Below are positions 52,691 to 64,000 of a stretch of DNA of 64,000 bases, piece by piece. The translations under genes were made by a program, and so were the position numbers. This DNA is from Ziziphus jujuba. Its lineage: Eukaryota; Streptophyta; Magnoliopsida; Rosales; Rhamnaceae. Position 1 is the stretch's first letter. The number at the start of each line of letters is the position of its first letter. The DNA is taken from the NCBI RefSeq assembly GCF_031755915.1, contig NC_083379.1, positions 18,089,501 to 18,153,500 on the forward strand, given 5' to 3'. Under the pieces are notes generated by a model. That model was not told the origin of the DNA and did no database searches. It saw only the letters and a program-made list of their open reading frames with translations.

Positions 52691-54573
52691 AATTGTTCAT
52701 TGTTTAATTTATAGAATCGTTAAGATTTTTTTTTAATATGAGAACCACCAAATTTCTCGATAGTACAAGAATTTAATAATTAAAGTTTAACTATTGAGAA
52801 CACGGCTTCTACAGCAAGAAATTTTGTCAATCTTAAACATAAAAAACAAAAGACTAACAATATTCATAATCTTCAATATCATTACTCATCCATGAAAATT
52901 AATCAACTATGTGCTGATATATTTGAAACATTTGAAAACTTTATTACCTAATTTATAGAAAATTGAAACTCTTTCATTTATTTATTTAATAATGAGAGAG
53001 AAACATGATTGAAGATTTATTTTTAAGGCATTTCTAGTTGCACTATCATTTGGACTGTATACAGTTTTTATTATTGATTTACATTTTTATGCCTATGTAA
53101 AATTACTATTAAGGACATTTGTTAACTAGACCTATTTAAATAATTTATTTATATAGTCTCATTCTTTTTTTCAAATAATATATTACATATATCCATTTAA
53201 CTTATACTCTATTAAAAATTAAAATTGCAGATACAACAATTATTCACAAATTATGAAAGCTTAAAAATATGAAACAGTAAGATGTATTTAGTTTTTTCTT
53301 TATTTATTTTTTAATTCGTGATGATTACTTTAGTTTGAATATATTTTTTTTCTATCGCTTACCAACGACTAGGTCGGAACAACACTCTTGTATTTGATCT
53401 GGCATATTAAAATTTGTATTTTATTTGGAAGTTTAAAATTGATCATTTTTTAATTATTTAGAAGCATTTATCCTAACATTATTAAGATTTTTAGCTTTAA
53501 TCTATCGAACATTATATGTATATATACACATATTAAATACCGTATATTGTATACAGAAATTTAATATATTTAAAAGCTTACAATCAAACATTTTCAGTTG
53601 TACAAAAGTTTACAACTAAATAACTTGAAAAGCTTAAAATTGAACAACATCAAAGTTTAACAAAAGTTTATAGTTGAACCATCTAAAATATATTTTACAA
53701 AAAAATTACAAAATTGTTGGGTTGAACAAATTCAAATATTCCAAATATGCTCATAAGTTCATAATCAAACATCTTGAATATGTATATAAATTTAAGACTG
53801 AACATTCAAAAATAATAAATTACAACTTTTAAGATTTCTAGAAATATAACTCAACAATTTTAAAGAAGTTCAAAAGTACAAAATTAAGAATCTTAAAGAC
53901 GTTTAAAAGTTTACGATCAAACATTGTAAAAAAACAAAAGTTTAGAAAATAGTACAGAACTAAACTACTTTAAAATGTTCAGTAGTATATGATTGAACAT
54001 TTCAAAATTGTTCAGAAGTATACTACCAAGCACCCAATCACTATTACCCTCCATTATTCGTTGGTTTTCTGCTTTCAAATAAATAACCTTTTATGTCATT
54101 AAAAAAATGAGAAGAAACAATCAATCCAAATTCATAATGAGAAAGAAGCAAAGAAGAGTATTTTACTAAGAGACTGTATATAATTATTTTAGAATTGTAA
54201 AAGAATTTTTATTTATAAGAGATATGTAATTTTGGAATGGTATGAATTAAGAATATTTCAGGAATAAATAATATTGTATTAAGTAATTTTATATTTTTTT
54301 TATATATTTATGTAGTAGTGTATAAAGAATGGAACTGTAAAAATTCATTTTAGAATTGTAAAAAGAACCATTTTTATTTTTATATTTAGAAAATTAAATG
54401 TCATCAAATCACCCTTTTTTTATTTATTTAACAAAAAAAATGTTTAGATATAAGTATAGAAATTTAAAAGATATTAAAAAAAAAAACAAATTTACACCTT
54501 TAAATTAGATAAATTTGAAGTTCAAGATTATTTATTAAAATATGTCAAAAAAACATTAGTATAGAGAACACTT

Positions 54574-54610
<37 letters not shown>

Positions 54611-54620
54611 ATAAATTTTG
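52691..54620. other. Gene-free AT-rich DNA with degenerate minisatellite
   Basis: No exon was recognised. From about 53560 to 54040 a loosely conserved ~35-40-bp monomer recurs roughly a dozen times. It combines AAAAGTTTA.A, ATCAAACAT or TTGAACAT, and TTAAAA/TTGAAA. The ends are vague and the copies highly diverged. Confidence 0.45.
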
Positions 54621-54673
54621 TGAAATGCAAATATACAATGAACTTGTAGTTTTGATGTCAAAAGAGAACTTTT

Positions 54674-54860
54674 TTGACATCCATTCGCCAGTTACGTATA
54701 CCAACACCATTTTGCATGGTTACTTTGAACTTCTCAAGAGTGAATTAAAAAGAGAAACATTAGTACAGATTTTGACATCCATTCTCCAGTTACGTATACC
54801 AACACGATTTTGCATGGTTACTTTGAACTTCTCAAGAGTGAATTAAAAAGCGAAACATCT
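54674..54860 (+). repeat. 98-bp tandem duplication upstream of the terpene synthase
   Basis: TTGACATCCATTC.CCAGTTACG at 54674 recurs at 54772. Both copies continue through CATGGTTACTTTGAACTTC to AAGAGTGAATTAAAAAG.GAAACAT with few differences. It lies 515-700 bp before the start codon, inside the probable promoter. Confidence 0.9.
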
Positions 54861-54876
54861 TCAAGTCAATTCACCC

Positions 54877-54907
<31 letters not shown>

Positions 54908-55195
54908 TTGAAGTCAAGTGTTGAATAAGCTGCTCATTGGTTGATAATATCTGTAACCTTTTTCGTTTTAATTTTTAATTTTATTTTTATTTTCGAAATA
55001 GGAAGATTCCAGAAAATGAAATAGGAAGATTCCAACTCTTAGACTTTTATAAATGGAAATAGAACTGTTCCTTTGAAAACGTGGCGTTTGCGAACATATA
55101 CGAGGCGGCTATTTAACTAAAAATAAAAATCTAAAAAAATCCATCCATATTTCCGTAATCTTGATTACGTGGGCTCTCTTACCCTAGCTTGTTAC

Positions 55196-55375
55196 ACGCA
55201 CACGTGGGGTCCAGTTCTACCGCGTCTAACAACTAATATATTGTCGTTTTGTTAGCTCTTTTGGTCTATATAAACCGACCAGTGTCGAAGTTTCCACGTC
55301 CCAAGCTACTCAATATCTTTGCTCCAGACTAAGCATATTAAAAGTTTTCCTTTCCTTTTGGAACACACTATCACC
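55196..55375 (+). promoter_or_regulatory. Terpene synthase core promoter and 5'UTR
   Basis: A TATATAAA box lies at 55267-55274, 102 bp before the start codon, which predicts transcription from about 55300 and a ~75-base leader. A CACGTG G-box lies at 55201-55206, just upstream. G-boxes bind bHLH/bZIP factors (for example MYC2-type jasmonate regulators known to act on terpene synthases); that link is inference. The start codon context TCACCATGGA is close to optimal. Confidence 0.6.
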
Positions 55376-58300
55376 ATGGAAACTGAGCGGGCAATCTTAC
55401 ACTGCCAAACCAATTCACAAGTCTTTGATATAAATAATAATCAAAGACGATCTGCAAACTATAAACCAAATGTTTGGAATTATGATTTCCTTGAGTCTCT
55501 TAACAGTGAATACTATGTGAGTTCATGACTTCTTTCCTCGTTGCGACATTGCTTTTAATTGCTTGGAACGACATTCATTGTTTTTGTCTATTGGTTGTCG
55601 CCGCCTAGCTTATGCTTGGCGCATATCCCGTACTGATATGTTTATGTATAATATAATAAAGTTATTATTCATAGAAAACAATGGAGTTATATGTGTGATT
55701 TTTATTTTTTATGTTATTATTTTTATTTTTCGCAGGTAGAGAAATATAGAACACAAGCTGAGAAGTATACAGAGAATGTGAAGGAAATTTTCGATGAAAC
55801 GAAGGAGCTGCAGAGTATGTTAGAGCTAGTTGACAGCCTCAGAAAACTAGGCCTCGCGCACAAGTTTGAAAAGGAAATTAAGAAAGCTCTGGACACCGTA
55901 GCATCCACTGAAAACAGCAATCCTCTCATTGGGACGGATCTCTATCTTACTTCATTATACTTTAGGCTGCTTAGGCAGCATGGTTATCAAGTTTCACAAG
56001 GTATAGAAAAATGGAAACTCATAACTAATCATATAATTTCGGTAATTCCATGTAGTTTTTCGGCCTTAAAACATAGATATTTTCTTTGAACGTTTCCGAC
56101 CAAATAAACAAACAAGAAAAAAAAAAAGATCTCTGACCGTTTTCAAATGTGCAGATCTATTCAGTCGATTCATGGGTGAAAATGGTTTATTAAAGAAGAT
56201 AACACTAAATATTAAAGGAATGCTAGAGCTTTTTGAGGCCTCAAACTTAGCCTTAGAAGGAGAACATATCCTTGAGGAGGCTAAAAGTCATACATTTGAA
56301 ACCCTGAAAAGTATCAGTATTTCCGATTTAGATGACGACTGCGAAGCTGCAAAGCTCGTGGCCCATTCATTGGAGGTTTCCTTACAATGGAGAGTCCACT
56401 GGTTTGACGTGAGATGGCAGATCAATGCCTATGAAAAGGACAAGAACATGAACAATGTTTTGCTCCAGTTGGCCAAACTCAATTTTAACGTCGTACAAGC
56501 TATTCATCAAAAAGATCTCAAGGAATCCTCAAGGTGTATATATACCTGTAGCCGTTAGTCATATCTACTTTTTACATTAATTAAAATATATTTAGTTGAT
56601 TAATTTAATTAAGACCAATTTCTATGTTACTTTTTTCAGTGTGAAAGAATTAATTAATTCTAAAACATGTGGTTTTTAGGTGGTGGAATAGCCAGGGACT
56701 TTCAAAGAAGTTGTATTTTGCAAGAGATAGACTTGTTGAAAGCTTTATGTGTGCAGTGGGGGTTGCTTCCCAGCCTAAATATACATATCTCAGAAAATGG
56801 CTCACTAAAGTCGTAAATTTCATCCTCATAGTCGATGATATATATGACATTTATGGCTCATTGGAAGAGCTTAAGCAATTCACCCGCGCCGTTGATAGGT
56901 CAGCTTAATTTCAGTACACAATTTGTCAATATTATTTTTATTATTATTTTTTTACAATAATGCTAAACCAACAAGTTGTTTTACCAACGAACGTGACAAA
57001 ATAAAATAAGTAAATTCTCAAAGAGATAAATAAAATAAAATAAATTAAAACGAATAAAATAATAACATATTATTTTACCACATAACTGTTAAAACAATTT
57101 ACTGCTTCTAAAATTATATATATATATATATATATTTGTAAACTAGACATATATATATATATATATATATGGTTACTCTTCACATTCCAATAAATGTCTA
57201 CATATAATTTTCAGGTGGGATGTAAGCGAAACAGAAGAGCTTCCAGAGTGTATGAAATTATGTTTCCAATCCCTTTATGATACTACTAACGAAATTGCCA
57301 ATGAAATTGAAATGGAGAATGGTTGGAAGCAAGTATTGCCTCATCTGCACAAAGCGGTACGTAAGTATAGCTGAGCTGTCATCAACTATAGGTCATGTTA
57401 CTATCATAAAAAGATAAAAGAAGTAATTTACCAAAAAGTAAATAATAATAAATAAATAAAGAAGTAATATACGATATATTTATATAAAGGATAAATTATG
57501 CCAATTTTTCATTGAAATCCTTTAAAATTATATGATGCATGTGTTTTAATAAAATCTGAAAATTTGCATTGAAAAAACAATTATAAATATATATGTTTGA
57601 TAATATTAATTATATAAATATATACGAATTTGATATTATAAAAAAATTATGAAAAAAACTGTAAACAACACTCATCCACAGTTTTAAAATTACTAATATT
57701 ATAAAAGATCTAATAATCGTAAATATTGTCCTTCAAAATCTTTTTTTTATAAATCTGTCTTTTTCTATAAATTTTTTCCATATCATTAATCTGGATATAT
57801 ATATATATATATTTTTCATTTATTGGAATTAATGAAAGCTATTGTTTTGACATTTCAGTGGGCAGATTTTTGTAAATCATTATTTGTCGAAGCAGAATGG
57901 TACCACAAGGGTTATACACCATCCCTTCAAGAGTATTTAAGTAATGCTTGCATTTCATCATCAGGGCCTGTGCTTTTGCTTCATTCATTTTTCTCTGAAA
58001 AGTATGAAGCTAAACAAGAGATGATAAATTTTCTCGAGAAAAACCACGATCTCGTTTACCAAATATCCCTCTTGATTCGTCTCTGCAATGATTTAGGGAC
58101 TTCAGCGGTAATATATTTATTACTCTTAAAGTTTTTTTATTTTTATTTTTTCCTTTTCTTTTTACTTTACAATATTCACAACATTTTTCTCATATACTTT
58201 ATTTCGTTTCATATTACCATTGCTGGTTTTGTTTCTTGTAACGACTTCGTTTTTTCTTTTTTGTTTTTAATTTTTAATTTTTTTTTTTTTTTTTTTTTTT

Positions 58301-58606
58301 TTTAATCAGGCTGAACAAGAGAGAGGTGATGCTCCATCTTCCATCGTATGCTATATGCAAGAAATGAATGTAAGTGAGGATATAGCTCAGAAGCACATCA
58401 AAGGCATGGTCAGCAAAACTTGGCAAAAAATTAATGAGAAATCCTTTTCCCTAGTGTCTTCTCTGCCATCACTTGTCAACGTCACCACAAATGTCGCTCG
58501 CGTGGCCCATAGTCTTTACCAATCTGGTGACGGAATTACTGTTCAAGACAGAAAGACCAAGAACAAGTTCCTGTCTCTAGTTGTTGAACCTTTCGAATTA
58601 AAGTGA
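55376..58606 (+). CDS. TPS-b family terpene synthase, alpha-farnesene synthase-like
   Basis: Seven exons, 55376-55516, 55736-56000, 56155-56533, 56680-56898, 57215-57356, 57859-58107 and 58310-58606, join in frame (1692 nt, 563 aa); seven exons is normal for TPS-a/b genes. It ionises a prenyl diphosphate and releases a terpene. Motifs are RR(24-25)-x8-W34 (RRSANYKPNVW), RDR 277-279, the Mg-binding DDIYD at 314-318, and the NSE/DTE-type NDLGTSAAE at 459-467. The RR motif begins at residue 24 with no plastid transit peptide, suggesting a cytosolic enzyme using farnesyl diphosphate. From memory, the closest family match is apple (E,E)-alpha-farnesene synthase (shared GMLELFEASNL, WFDVKWQINAYEK-like, NGWKQVLP, AEWYHK, NDLGTSAAEQERGD, SSIVCYM). 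Ocimene or other TPS-b products remain possible. All sites are GT..AG and no lesion is visible. Confidence 0.93.
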
Positions 58607-58657
58607 ATTGCTTGTACCTTTGTTTAATCGACCGGCTCCTTGTTTGAACTATAATTA

Positions 58658-58663
58658 AATAAA
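58658..58663 (+). terminator. Probable polyadenylation signal of the terpene synthase
   Basis: AATAAA lies 52 bp after the stop codon, with T-rich sequence downstream. Confidence 0.5.
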
Positions 58664-59159
58664 AATCGAGGTTTACTTCACCAAAGTCTCTCTTAATTCT
58701 TTTCTTTTAATTTTACACTTTTCTTTTGGTACTTCATTTATTGGGCATAATGATACCTGAAATCTATAAAATGTGTAGCTAGTTGCAGTCTCTACCCTTT
58801 AGCACGATTTATTTTTAATGATTTGGAGGCATACGTTTTTGTATATAAAGGGATCGATGCCTTAAAGTCATACATGTGATGTGAAAGGAACAATATGTGA
58901 TGGTGTAAAGGGTTAGAGACTACTAAGTACACAGTTTGTTTAAGGAGAGTATGGTTAAAAAAATGATCATGAACTAAAATGTAAAATTTCAAAAGTGAAA
59001 AAAGAAAAGAGAGAGAGAGAGAGAGAATTAATGTAAACTAAACTAGAAAATGAACCAGGAGGAAATAGCCAGTTGTTATAGTCTTAATGGAATTTGGATA
59101 GAGGGTTCTTATTTTATTTTATTTTTTTTCTGGGAAATAAGAGTGGTATAAATAAAAAA

Positions 59160-59725
59160 CAACACGCCAAAACGGCCTATCAAAAATCAAGAGCTAGCCA
59201 TGTGGTCTCTCTTTTGATTTATAATATCACATAACTTAGAGGGAAAGCATAGAAGGGAGAATACAACCCTCAAAAGAGTTACCGGCACCCCATTTAAAGA
59301 CAAAACCAAATTATTACAATTTATGGTGTTCCAGACAAAAGAAAAGGAATTAAAATTAGAGCACAAGTCCAGGATATTGCGAGTAATCCCTGCAGCAAAC
59401 CAATGGAGAGAGGACTTGGAAGCATTGTTGAGGCTTTGAACAACAGCTTTGGCATCACTCTAACAACAAATATTAGACCAATCTTCTTCAGAAGCAAGAA
59501 GGAACACCCTGTAGATGGCATAAGCCTGCGCAACCTCAGGGTTGGTGGTGAGATGACGATGCACGATGGTCTTAATCACAGAACCCAAATGGTCTCAAGC
59601 AACCGTTCCAACTAAGCAATGATCCTTCTTAGTAGCAGCGTAAAGTTTATTTTGACACCACCCGGCTTGCGACTCGGCCAAAAAGAGAGAGAAAGATTCA
59701 CCTGAGATGAGCGACTGCCAGCTAC
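59160..59725 (-). mobile_element. LINE 3' fragment (RNase H domain)
   Basis: Translation of the minus strand gives, in order, AYAIYRVFLLASEEDWSNIC, then SDAKAVVQSLNNASKSSLHW, AGITRNILDLCSNFNSFSF, and after a break GVPVTLL. This is the terminal RNase H-like domain found at the 3' end of plant L1-type LINEs. Stops and frameshifts show it is dead. The fragment reads away from the terpene synthase and is unrelated to the LINE at 30-33 kb by position. Confidence 0.7.
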
Positions 59726-61939
59726 AATAATAGAGTTCTAGGAATTGTTAACGTTTGGTTTCTAATCAATACCAGAAACATGGAATATCTTCTCTTTTCT
59801 TGATGAATTGTCTAGTAGTCTTGACTTGTATTTCGAAGTATATGCTGGTCATATCTACTTTTTATTGGAGATTATTTTATTTAAATTATTCGAAATCATT
59901 AATGTTCTATATATGCGGTGCACGTTTTTTTTATTCTCTAAATATATTTACGGTGCAACTTTTTACAACAATTAGAAAAGATGTTTTTGTTTTTGTTTTT
60001 GTTTTCTGTTTTCTTTTTTTCTTTTTTTCTCTAAGAAAAAGAAAATTGTACATACAAGTCGTCAATGGCATTTCCTTGTGATGGTAACATTTCCGCACGC
60101 TTGGTAGGTGGCATCCAGTATAAATGTATACGGACCTCGATAAGAACAACCATATACGGAGTCACTCATGGCGCGTGGAGGACGTGGGCCCCACAACATT
60201 TTGATTTTTATAAATAAAATATATTAACTATAAATATAAATTTATTTAAATATAAATATATTTTCATTTTTATTTTTCAATTTATTTTCAAAATATTTAT
60301 TCAATACTAATTATAGATGAATTTTAAAATTTATTTTATTAGTTTATAAATTCAAAAATATTAGATATTATCTATTAAATCAAATTCGAATCAATCTAAA
60401 CTTATATGCAGAAGAAAAAAAATTAAACTGTAACCTCATCCATTAGCATCCATAATTCTTTTGCTTTATTGATACTGTCACTTATTTATTAGCACATGTC
60501 TAACCACATGTCAAATGATATAGTTTTTTTTATTCAGACTTGCTTAAAGAAACAAGATGTTTAATGAAACGACATGTATTCGCTGAGAGTTTTCTAGAAT
60601 GGCTGTAAGGAAGGTATGACGTCATTCCACAGTACTCAATTTAAGTCTTCTACTCCAGCTATTCATCAAATCATCATTTGCTTTCATATCCTTAACACAA
60701 TAACAACTTCAAAATAAACCAAACAAATTGCCAATATAAGTTATTCGATCCCATAATTAGATCATATCTTAACTTCAATACAAATACAACATTAAAAACT
60801 CCAATTAAATTACTAGTATAAGTCTTTAACAATATTGTTAAGTCTCAAACTGACTTTCAAATAAAATACACTAAGAATATAAACATGCCCAACTTAAACA
60901 AACTAGCTCAACCTCCTTAATATCCAAGGCTTGTGCATTCCCCTTCCAAAATTAGTACCCACTATAAGTTTCTAAAAACCTGTAGAGATTAGAGCTTGCG
61001 GGGTGAGTATGTTATTTAGTGAGTGGGTTTGAAAAACTCACTCTAACATAGTAATAATGCCATATGACAAATATTGTAATAGTAGTAACATGAGATGCAG
61101 AAATACAATGCAATGTAATTTTTCAAAGTCTTGTAAATCAAAGAAACCATATTAAGTTATTCTGAAAATTAAAACAAAATGTCACTAACTCATACCAAGA
61201 ATATACTAGTGTATGTAAACGAGAATAATCATTATGTCATTAACTAACGCAAAATACACATCAGAGCATTTGGGGGCTTTAAAATAATCATAAACCATCA
61301 TTTCAACTACTTGGTTGAAATACTCAATACCAACACAATCTTTGTAAAATGGACATAATCACATCAACATCACCGTAACCATATTGTGATTGATGGGAAA
61401 TACCATCTTAACATATAAGTGACAAAATATTTCACTGCCTCTAGTGCTTAGATTAGATAGACATCTCTTATTAGAAGTTCAAGAGCTAAATCTAAAAATT
61501 CCATATTTGGACCTAACCTAGAACCATACAAATATCAAATCACAATACCATTCGAGTAAACCAATGCCAAAAAATTATATCCATATTCGCAAGGTAGTAT
61601 CCCATAAATTGAAAAGTCGAATATCAAAATCTAATAATCCTTTTTCAAAACCAAAAATTAAAAGATTTCCATAAAACATGCGAGCCCATGCCAAAAATTT
61701 ATATCCATATTCGCAAGGTAGGGTCCCATAAATTAAAAGATAGAATATCAAAATCATAAAATCCTCTTCCAAATCAAAACATTAAAATGATTTCCATAAA
61801 GCGTGTGATGTTGATATGCTTAAATGCATAATATACATGTATTACATACATTGAAGAAGGATCCACAGTTGACATTTAGCAAGTAGGTTGATTACTCATC
61901 AATTTAGATTGACATACAAGCAACATGTGGTTCCCAAGA
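59726..61939. other. Gene-free DNA, probably repeat-derived
   Basis: No exon was recognised. A 124-bp direct duplication (ATGCCAAAAA.TTATATCCAT..CATAAATT) covers 61565-61812. The stretch 60890-61560 is less AT-rich and has the look of LTR sequence, but I could not assign it. Confidence 0.45.
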
Positions 61940-63062
61940 TGATACGAACCAAGGTTGACTAGCTCCTAAATACGTATTATATTAGCCCAGATCTCAATTA
62001 AGTTGAAGTTTTTATGGGAAAACCTTAACCCCTAACCAACCTATGATTAGAAACTTTGATATAATGAAGACACAACAATAGGTTATGGATATCCTATTGA
62101 TAATTCAAAACTAAAACACTCACTTTCTAATAGTATTTTAGATGTTCAAAGATAACAAAGAGAATTTTTTCTCACAAAATAATTTCTGAATATTATTAAA
62201 AATGTGTTCTTCCTAAAAAATAAGCCCTTAAATGGGCTAGAATCACAAAACAATAAAACCCTAAAAACTTATGACAAAATCGGCCAAAAGGATTACGAAA
62301 TCAAGCTTGGCTGAATTTTCTCTCTCCTTTTCTAATATAATTTTGATTAATTAATTTTTTTATTTTGAATTAGGAATTAATTAACTTACAATGAAAATAA
62401 TAAAAATAACTTTCCTAAGTTGATTTGTCCATAAAATAAATAAATATAAACCAAATAAAAGGCTAATTTCCTAAAACAAAAAGTCAAAATCAAATTAGGA
62501 AACAAATTGACTATCTTTCTAACTAAACTGTCTTTGACCAATTTAAGCTCCAAATCATCTTCTATATGCCTTTTAGGATGCCAAATATCATGATCATTGA
62601 GTCCCACACGTTGCCCTTGATTGGAACAAAGAGAAAATGTCAATTTAGCAAAATATAGTAAAACTAGCAAATAAAATAGTAATTTTCGACCAAAACTTCT
62701 CCTATGCGTACAAGCCCATTTTGTTTGCCTTTGATTCTGCCTTGATTTGATTCCATGACCTCTTAGTGATATTCATTGAATCCATGAAGTGTTGGAGCCA
62801 TTTCCTGCTGCCTAGAGTCCATATTGCACGAACATAGCTACTCAGGTCCGTATCGACTTCCACCACTTGGATGCTTAAAATGGGTCTTGTATATTTGGGC
62901 ATTGACAACCCCTTTTGAGAAGTAATTACTCCTTATATAAAGGTAGCCAAGTTTTCCTTAAATCTCTTGCCTTGAGCTCTAGCGATTGGTCCGGTCTTCA
63001 TCTGTATCAGGTCAGCACCTCAGTGGGTTGTTGGTTGTATGGGTTCGAACGGATTTGTATCA
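61940..63062 (+). mobile_element. 1123-bp solo-LTR-like insertion, copy B
   Basis: The element begins TGATACGAACC and ends CGGATTTGTATCA, so TGATAC and GTATCA form perfect 6-bp inverted termini. It aligns with copy A (50108-51237) over its whole length, including a long TTAATTAATTTA-type block and the 3' part with ATCCATGAAGTGTTGGA and GGTTGTTGGTTGT. Flanks CAAGA and TAAGG are only a weak (3/5) target duplication. It is non-coding. Confidence 0.75.
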
Positions 63063-63302
63063 TAAGGTGTCTTCATGTATGAGCATGCAATATAATTAGT
63101 TAACACCTAGACTAATACTGTCTTCATGCATGAAATTAAAATTTAAATATTTGACACCTAAACTAACTAGACGTTAACATGCATGTCTATTTGGTTCTTT
63201 TATAGACTGGATGCTTCCTTCATTTTTAATATATAACAATAAAAAATAATAATAATAATAATAACAGCCCAAAAATGTTTAGGTGCTTATAGTGAGGTGT
63301 TA

Positions 63303-63617
63303 TGTGATACCCCACTTTTATTAGTAGACTTGTCATTCTTTATCAATATTGTCCCTAATTTAGCTACCGCATTCAGTATGAGATTTTTTGTTCAGAGCAT
63401 CCTAGGAGGTCACTCATTATTGGATTAATTTCACCTAAGTATGCTTAATTTTGGAGTTCTTTTAAACCCTGAAGTCAATCGGTCTAAAAAGACCTTAGCA
63501 TTATGAGAGTAATTATCATTATATTTTAATTATACCTATTTCATAGCTGGACGATGTGGGATTGGACACTCGATAGCTTACCAGTGCCTCTTGCACCCAC
63601 CTACACTGGTTGTCACA
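63303..63617 (-). mobile_element. Solo 5S-rRNA-bearing LTR (Cassandra-type), minus strand
   Basis: On the minus strand this 315-bp element starts TGTGACAACC and ends GGTATCACA (TGTGA..TCACA termini). The flanks are TGTTA (63298-63302) and TGCTA (63618-63622), a 4/5 target duplication. The minus strand holds a 5S rRNA-like run at about 63395-63475: AGAACTCC, ATTAAGCATACTTAGG, then GAGTGACCTCCTAGGA. It also contains CAATCCCACATCGTCC, as in the array LTRs. No primer site or internal region adjoins, so it is a solo LTR. Confidence 0.75.
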
Positions 63618-64000
63618 TGCTAAGAGTTTCACAAATAGAAGCTTCCATAATCATTTCTTATTTGCATTTGAAAATATTTCAATACAAGAATTTCTATCAA
63701 TTTCCTAAAATATTTTCCCCCTCAATTTTTAATAGTGATATTGGAATGCACGTTCTATCATAGTTGAGTGTAAAGATATTCTTCAAAAAATATTATTGTT
63801 CTAGCTAAATCAAGATCTTCATCAATTTCTATGCCAATTTTCAAATGTGAGGACTACGAATTTTTGTGTATTAAAATGAAGAAATTTATATATCCCAACA
63901 TTTCTGGGATATTATCGAGATTGGAATTAAATATCTAATTTATAGCTCAACCTCTATTGGTTTTAATGAGAGAAAGTTAACGAAAATTTCAAAAAGAGAT
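63618..64000. other. AT-rich DNA at the window end
   Basis: I see no supported feature here. Confidence 0.4.

Noticed and set aside
55319..55375. Longer N-terminus for the terpene synthase
   Set aside because: The upstream extension has only a TTG start. The ATG at 55376 has good context and the expected distance to the RRx8W motif and the TATA box.
58108..58309. Open frame reading from TPS exon 6 into the intron
   Set aside because: The GTAATA donor and the acceptor before exon 7 restore the conserved NDLGTSAAEQERGD motif; the read-through is poly-Phe low complexity.
50108..63062. One giant retrotransposon with the twin ~1.13-kb copies as its LTRs
   Set aside because: The copia gag text resumes immediately after copy A with a local target duplication, and the interval holds a host gene and unrelated relics.
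1..64000. CRISPR arrays, bacterial operons, origins or riboswitches
   Set aside because: Split genes, plant gene families and plant transposons show that this is a nuclear plant sequence. The tandem repeats present lack short identical repeats with unique spacers.

Overview
The window is nuclear DNA of a eudicot plant. It is strongly AT-rich, its genes are split by GT..AG introns, and the spaces between genes are filled with decayed retrotransposons, miniature elements and microsatellites. The products (anthocyanidin reductase, a TPS-b type alpha-farnesene-synthase-like enzyme, HSA32) suggest a tannin-forming, probably woody eudicot. I cannot name the species from sequence alone.

Layout. 0-4.1 kb: AT-rich intergenic DNA. 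4.37-7.21 kb (+): an intact five-exon HSA32 gene (286 aa), with a heat-shock-element-like site about 210 bp upstream. 8.60-10.32 kb (+): a two-exon gene for a plant PARP-like / 'C2H2-like zinc finger' family protein (356 aa). 13.20-15.61 kb (+): an intact six-exon anthocyanidin reductase gene (337 aa) with a tRNA-derived SINE in its last intron. 17.4-20.7 kb: long LTR-like non-coding DNA. 20.8-24.3 kb: a tandem array of about 805-bp units built from 5S-rRNA-bearing LTRs (Cassandra-type TRIM), ending in one recognisable complete element. 24.4-34 kb: a locally triplicated repeat, its third copy apparently split by a block of nested dead retroelements (a Ty1/copia relic joined to a LINE relic). 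34-47 kb: gene-free DNA with three long-TIR elements and one textbook hAT-type miniature element (551 bp, perfect 8-bp target duplication). 48.3-52.7 kb: a copia LTR/gag relic interrupted by a 1.13-kb solo-LTR-like insertion whose sister copy lies at 61.9-63.1 kb. 55.38-58.61 kb (+): an intact seven-exon terpene synthase gene (563 aa). 59.2-59.7 kb (-): a LINE RNase H fragment. 63.30-63.62 kb (-): a solo 5S-bearing LTR with a near-perfect target duplication.

The four genes share a strand and all read through in frame once spliced, but nothing points to a joint pathway. ANR makes flavan-3-ols, the terpene synthase makes a volatile terpene, HSA32 acts in thermotolerance memory, and the PARP-like protein has no established role. 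The most unusual feature is the 5S-bearing LTR array, which shows nested periodicity: about 805-bp units, each carrying four copies of the LTR head. All exon coordinates were derived by hand from splice signals, frame continuity and remembered family sequence.
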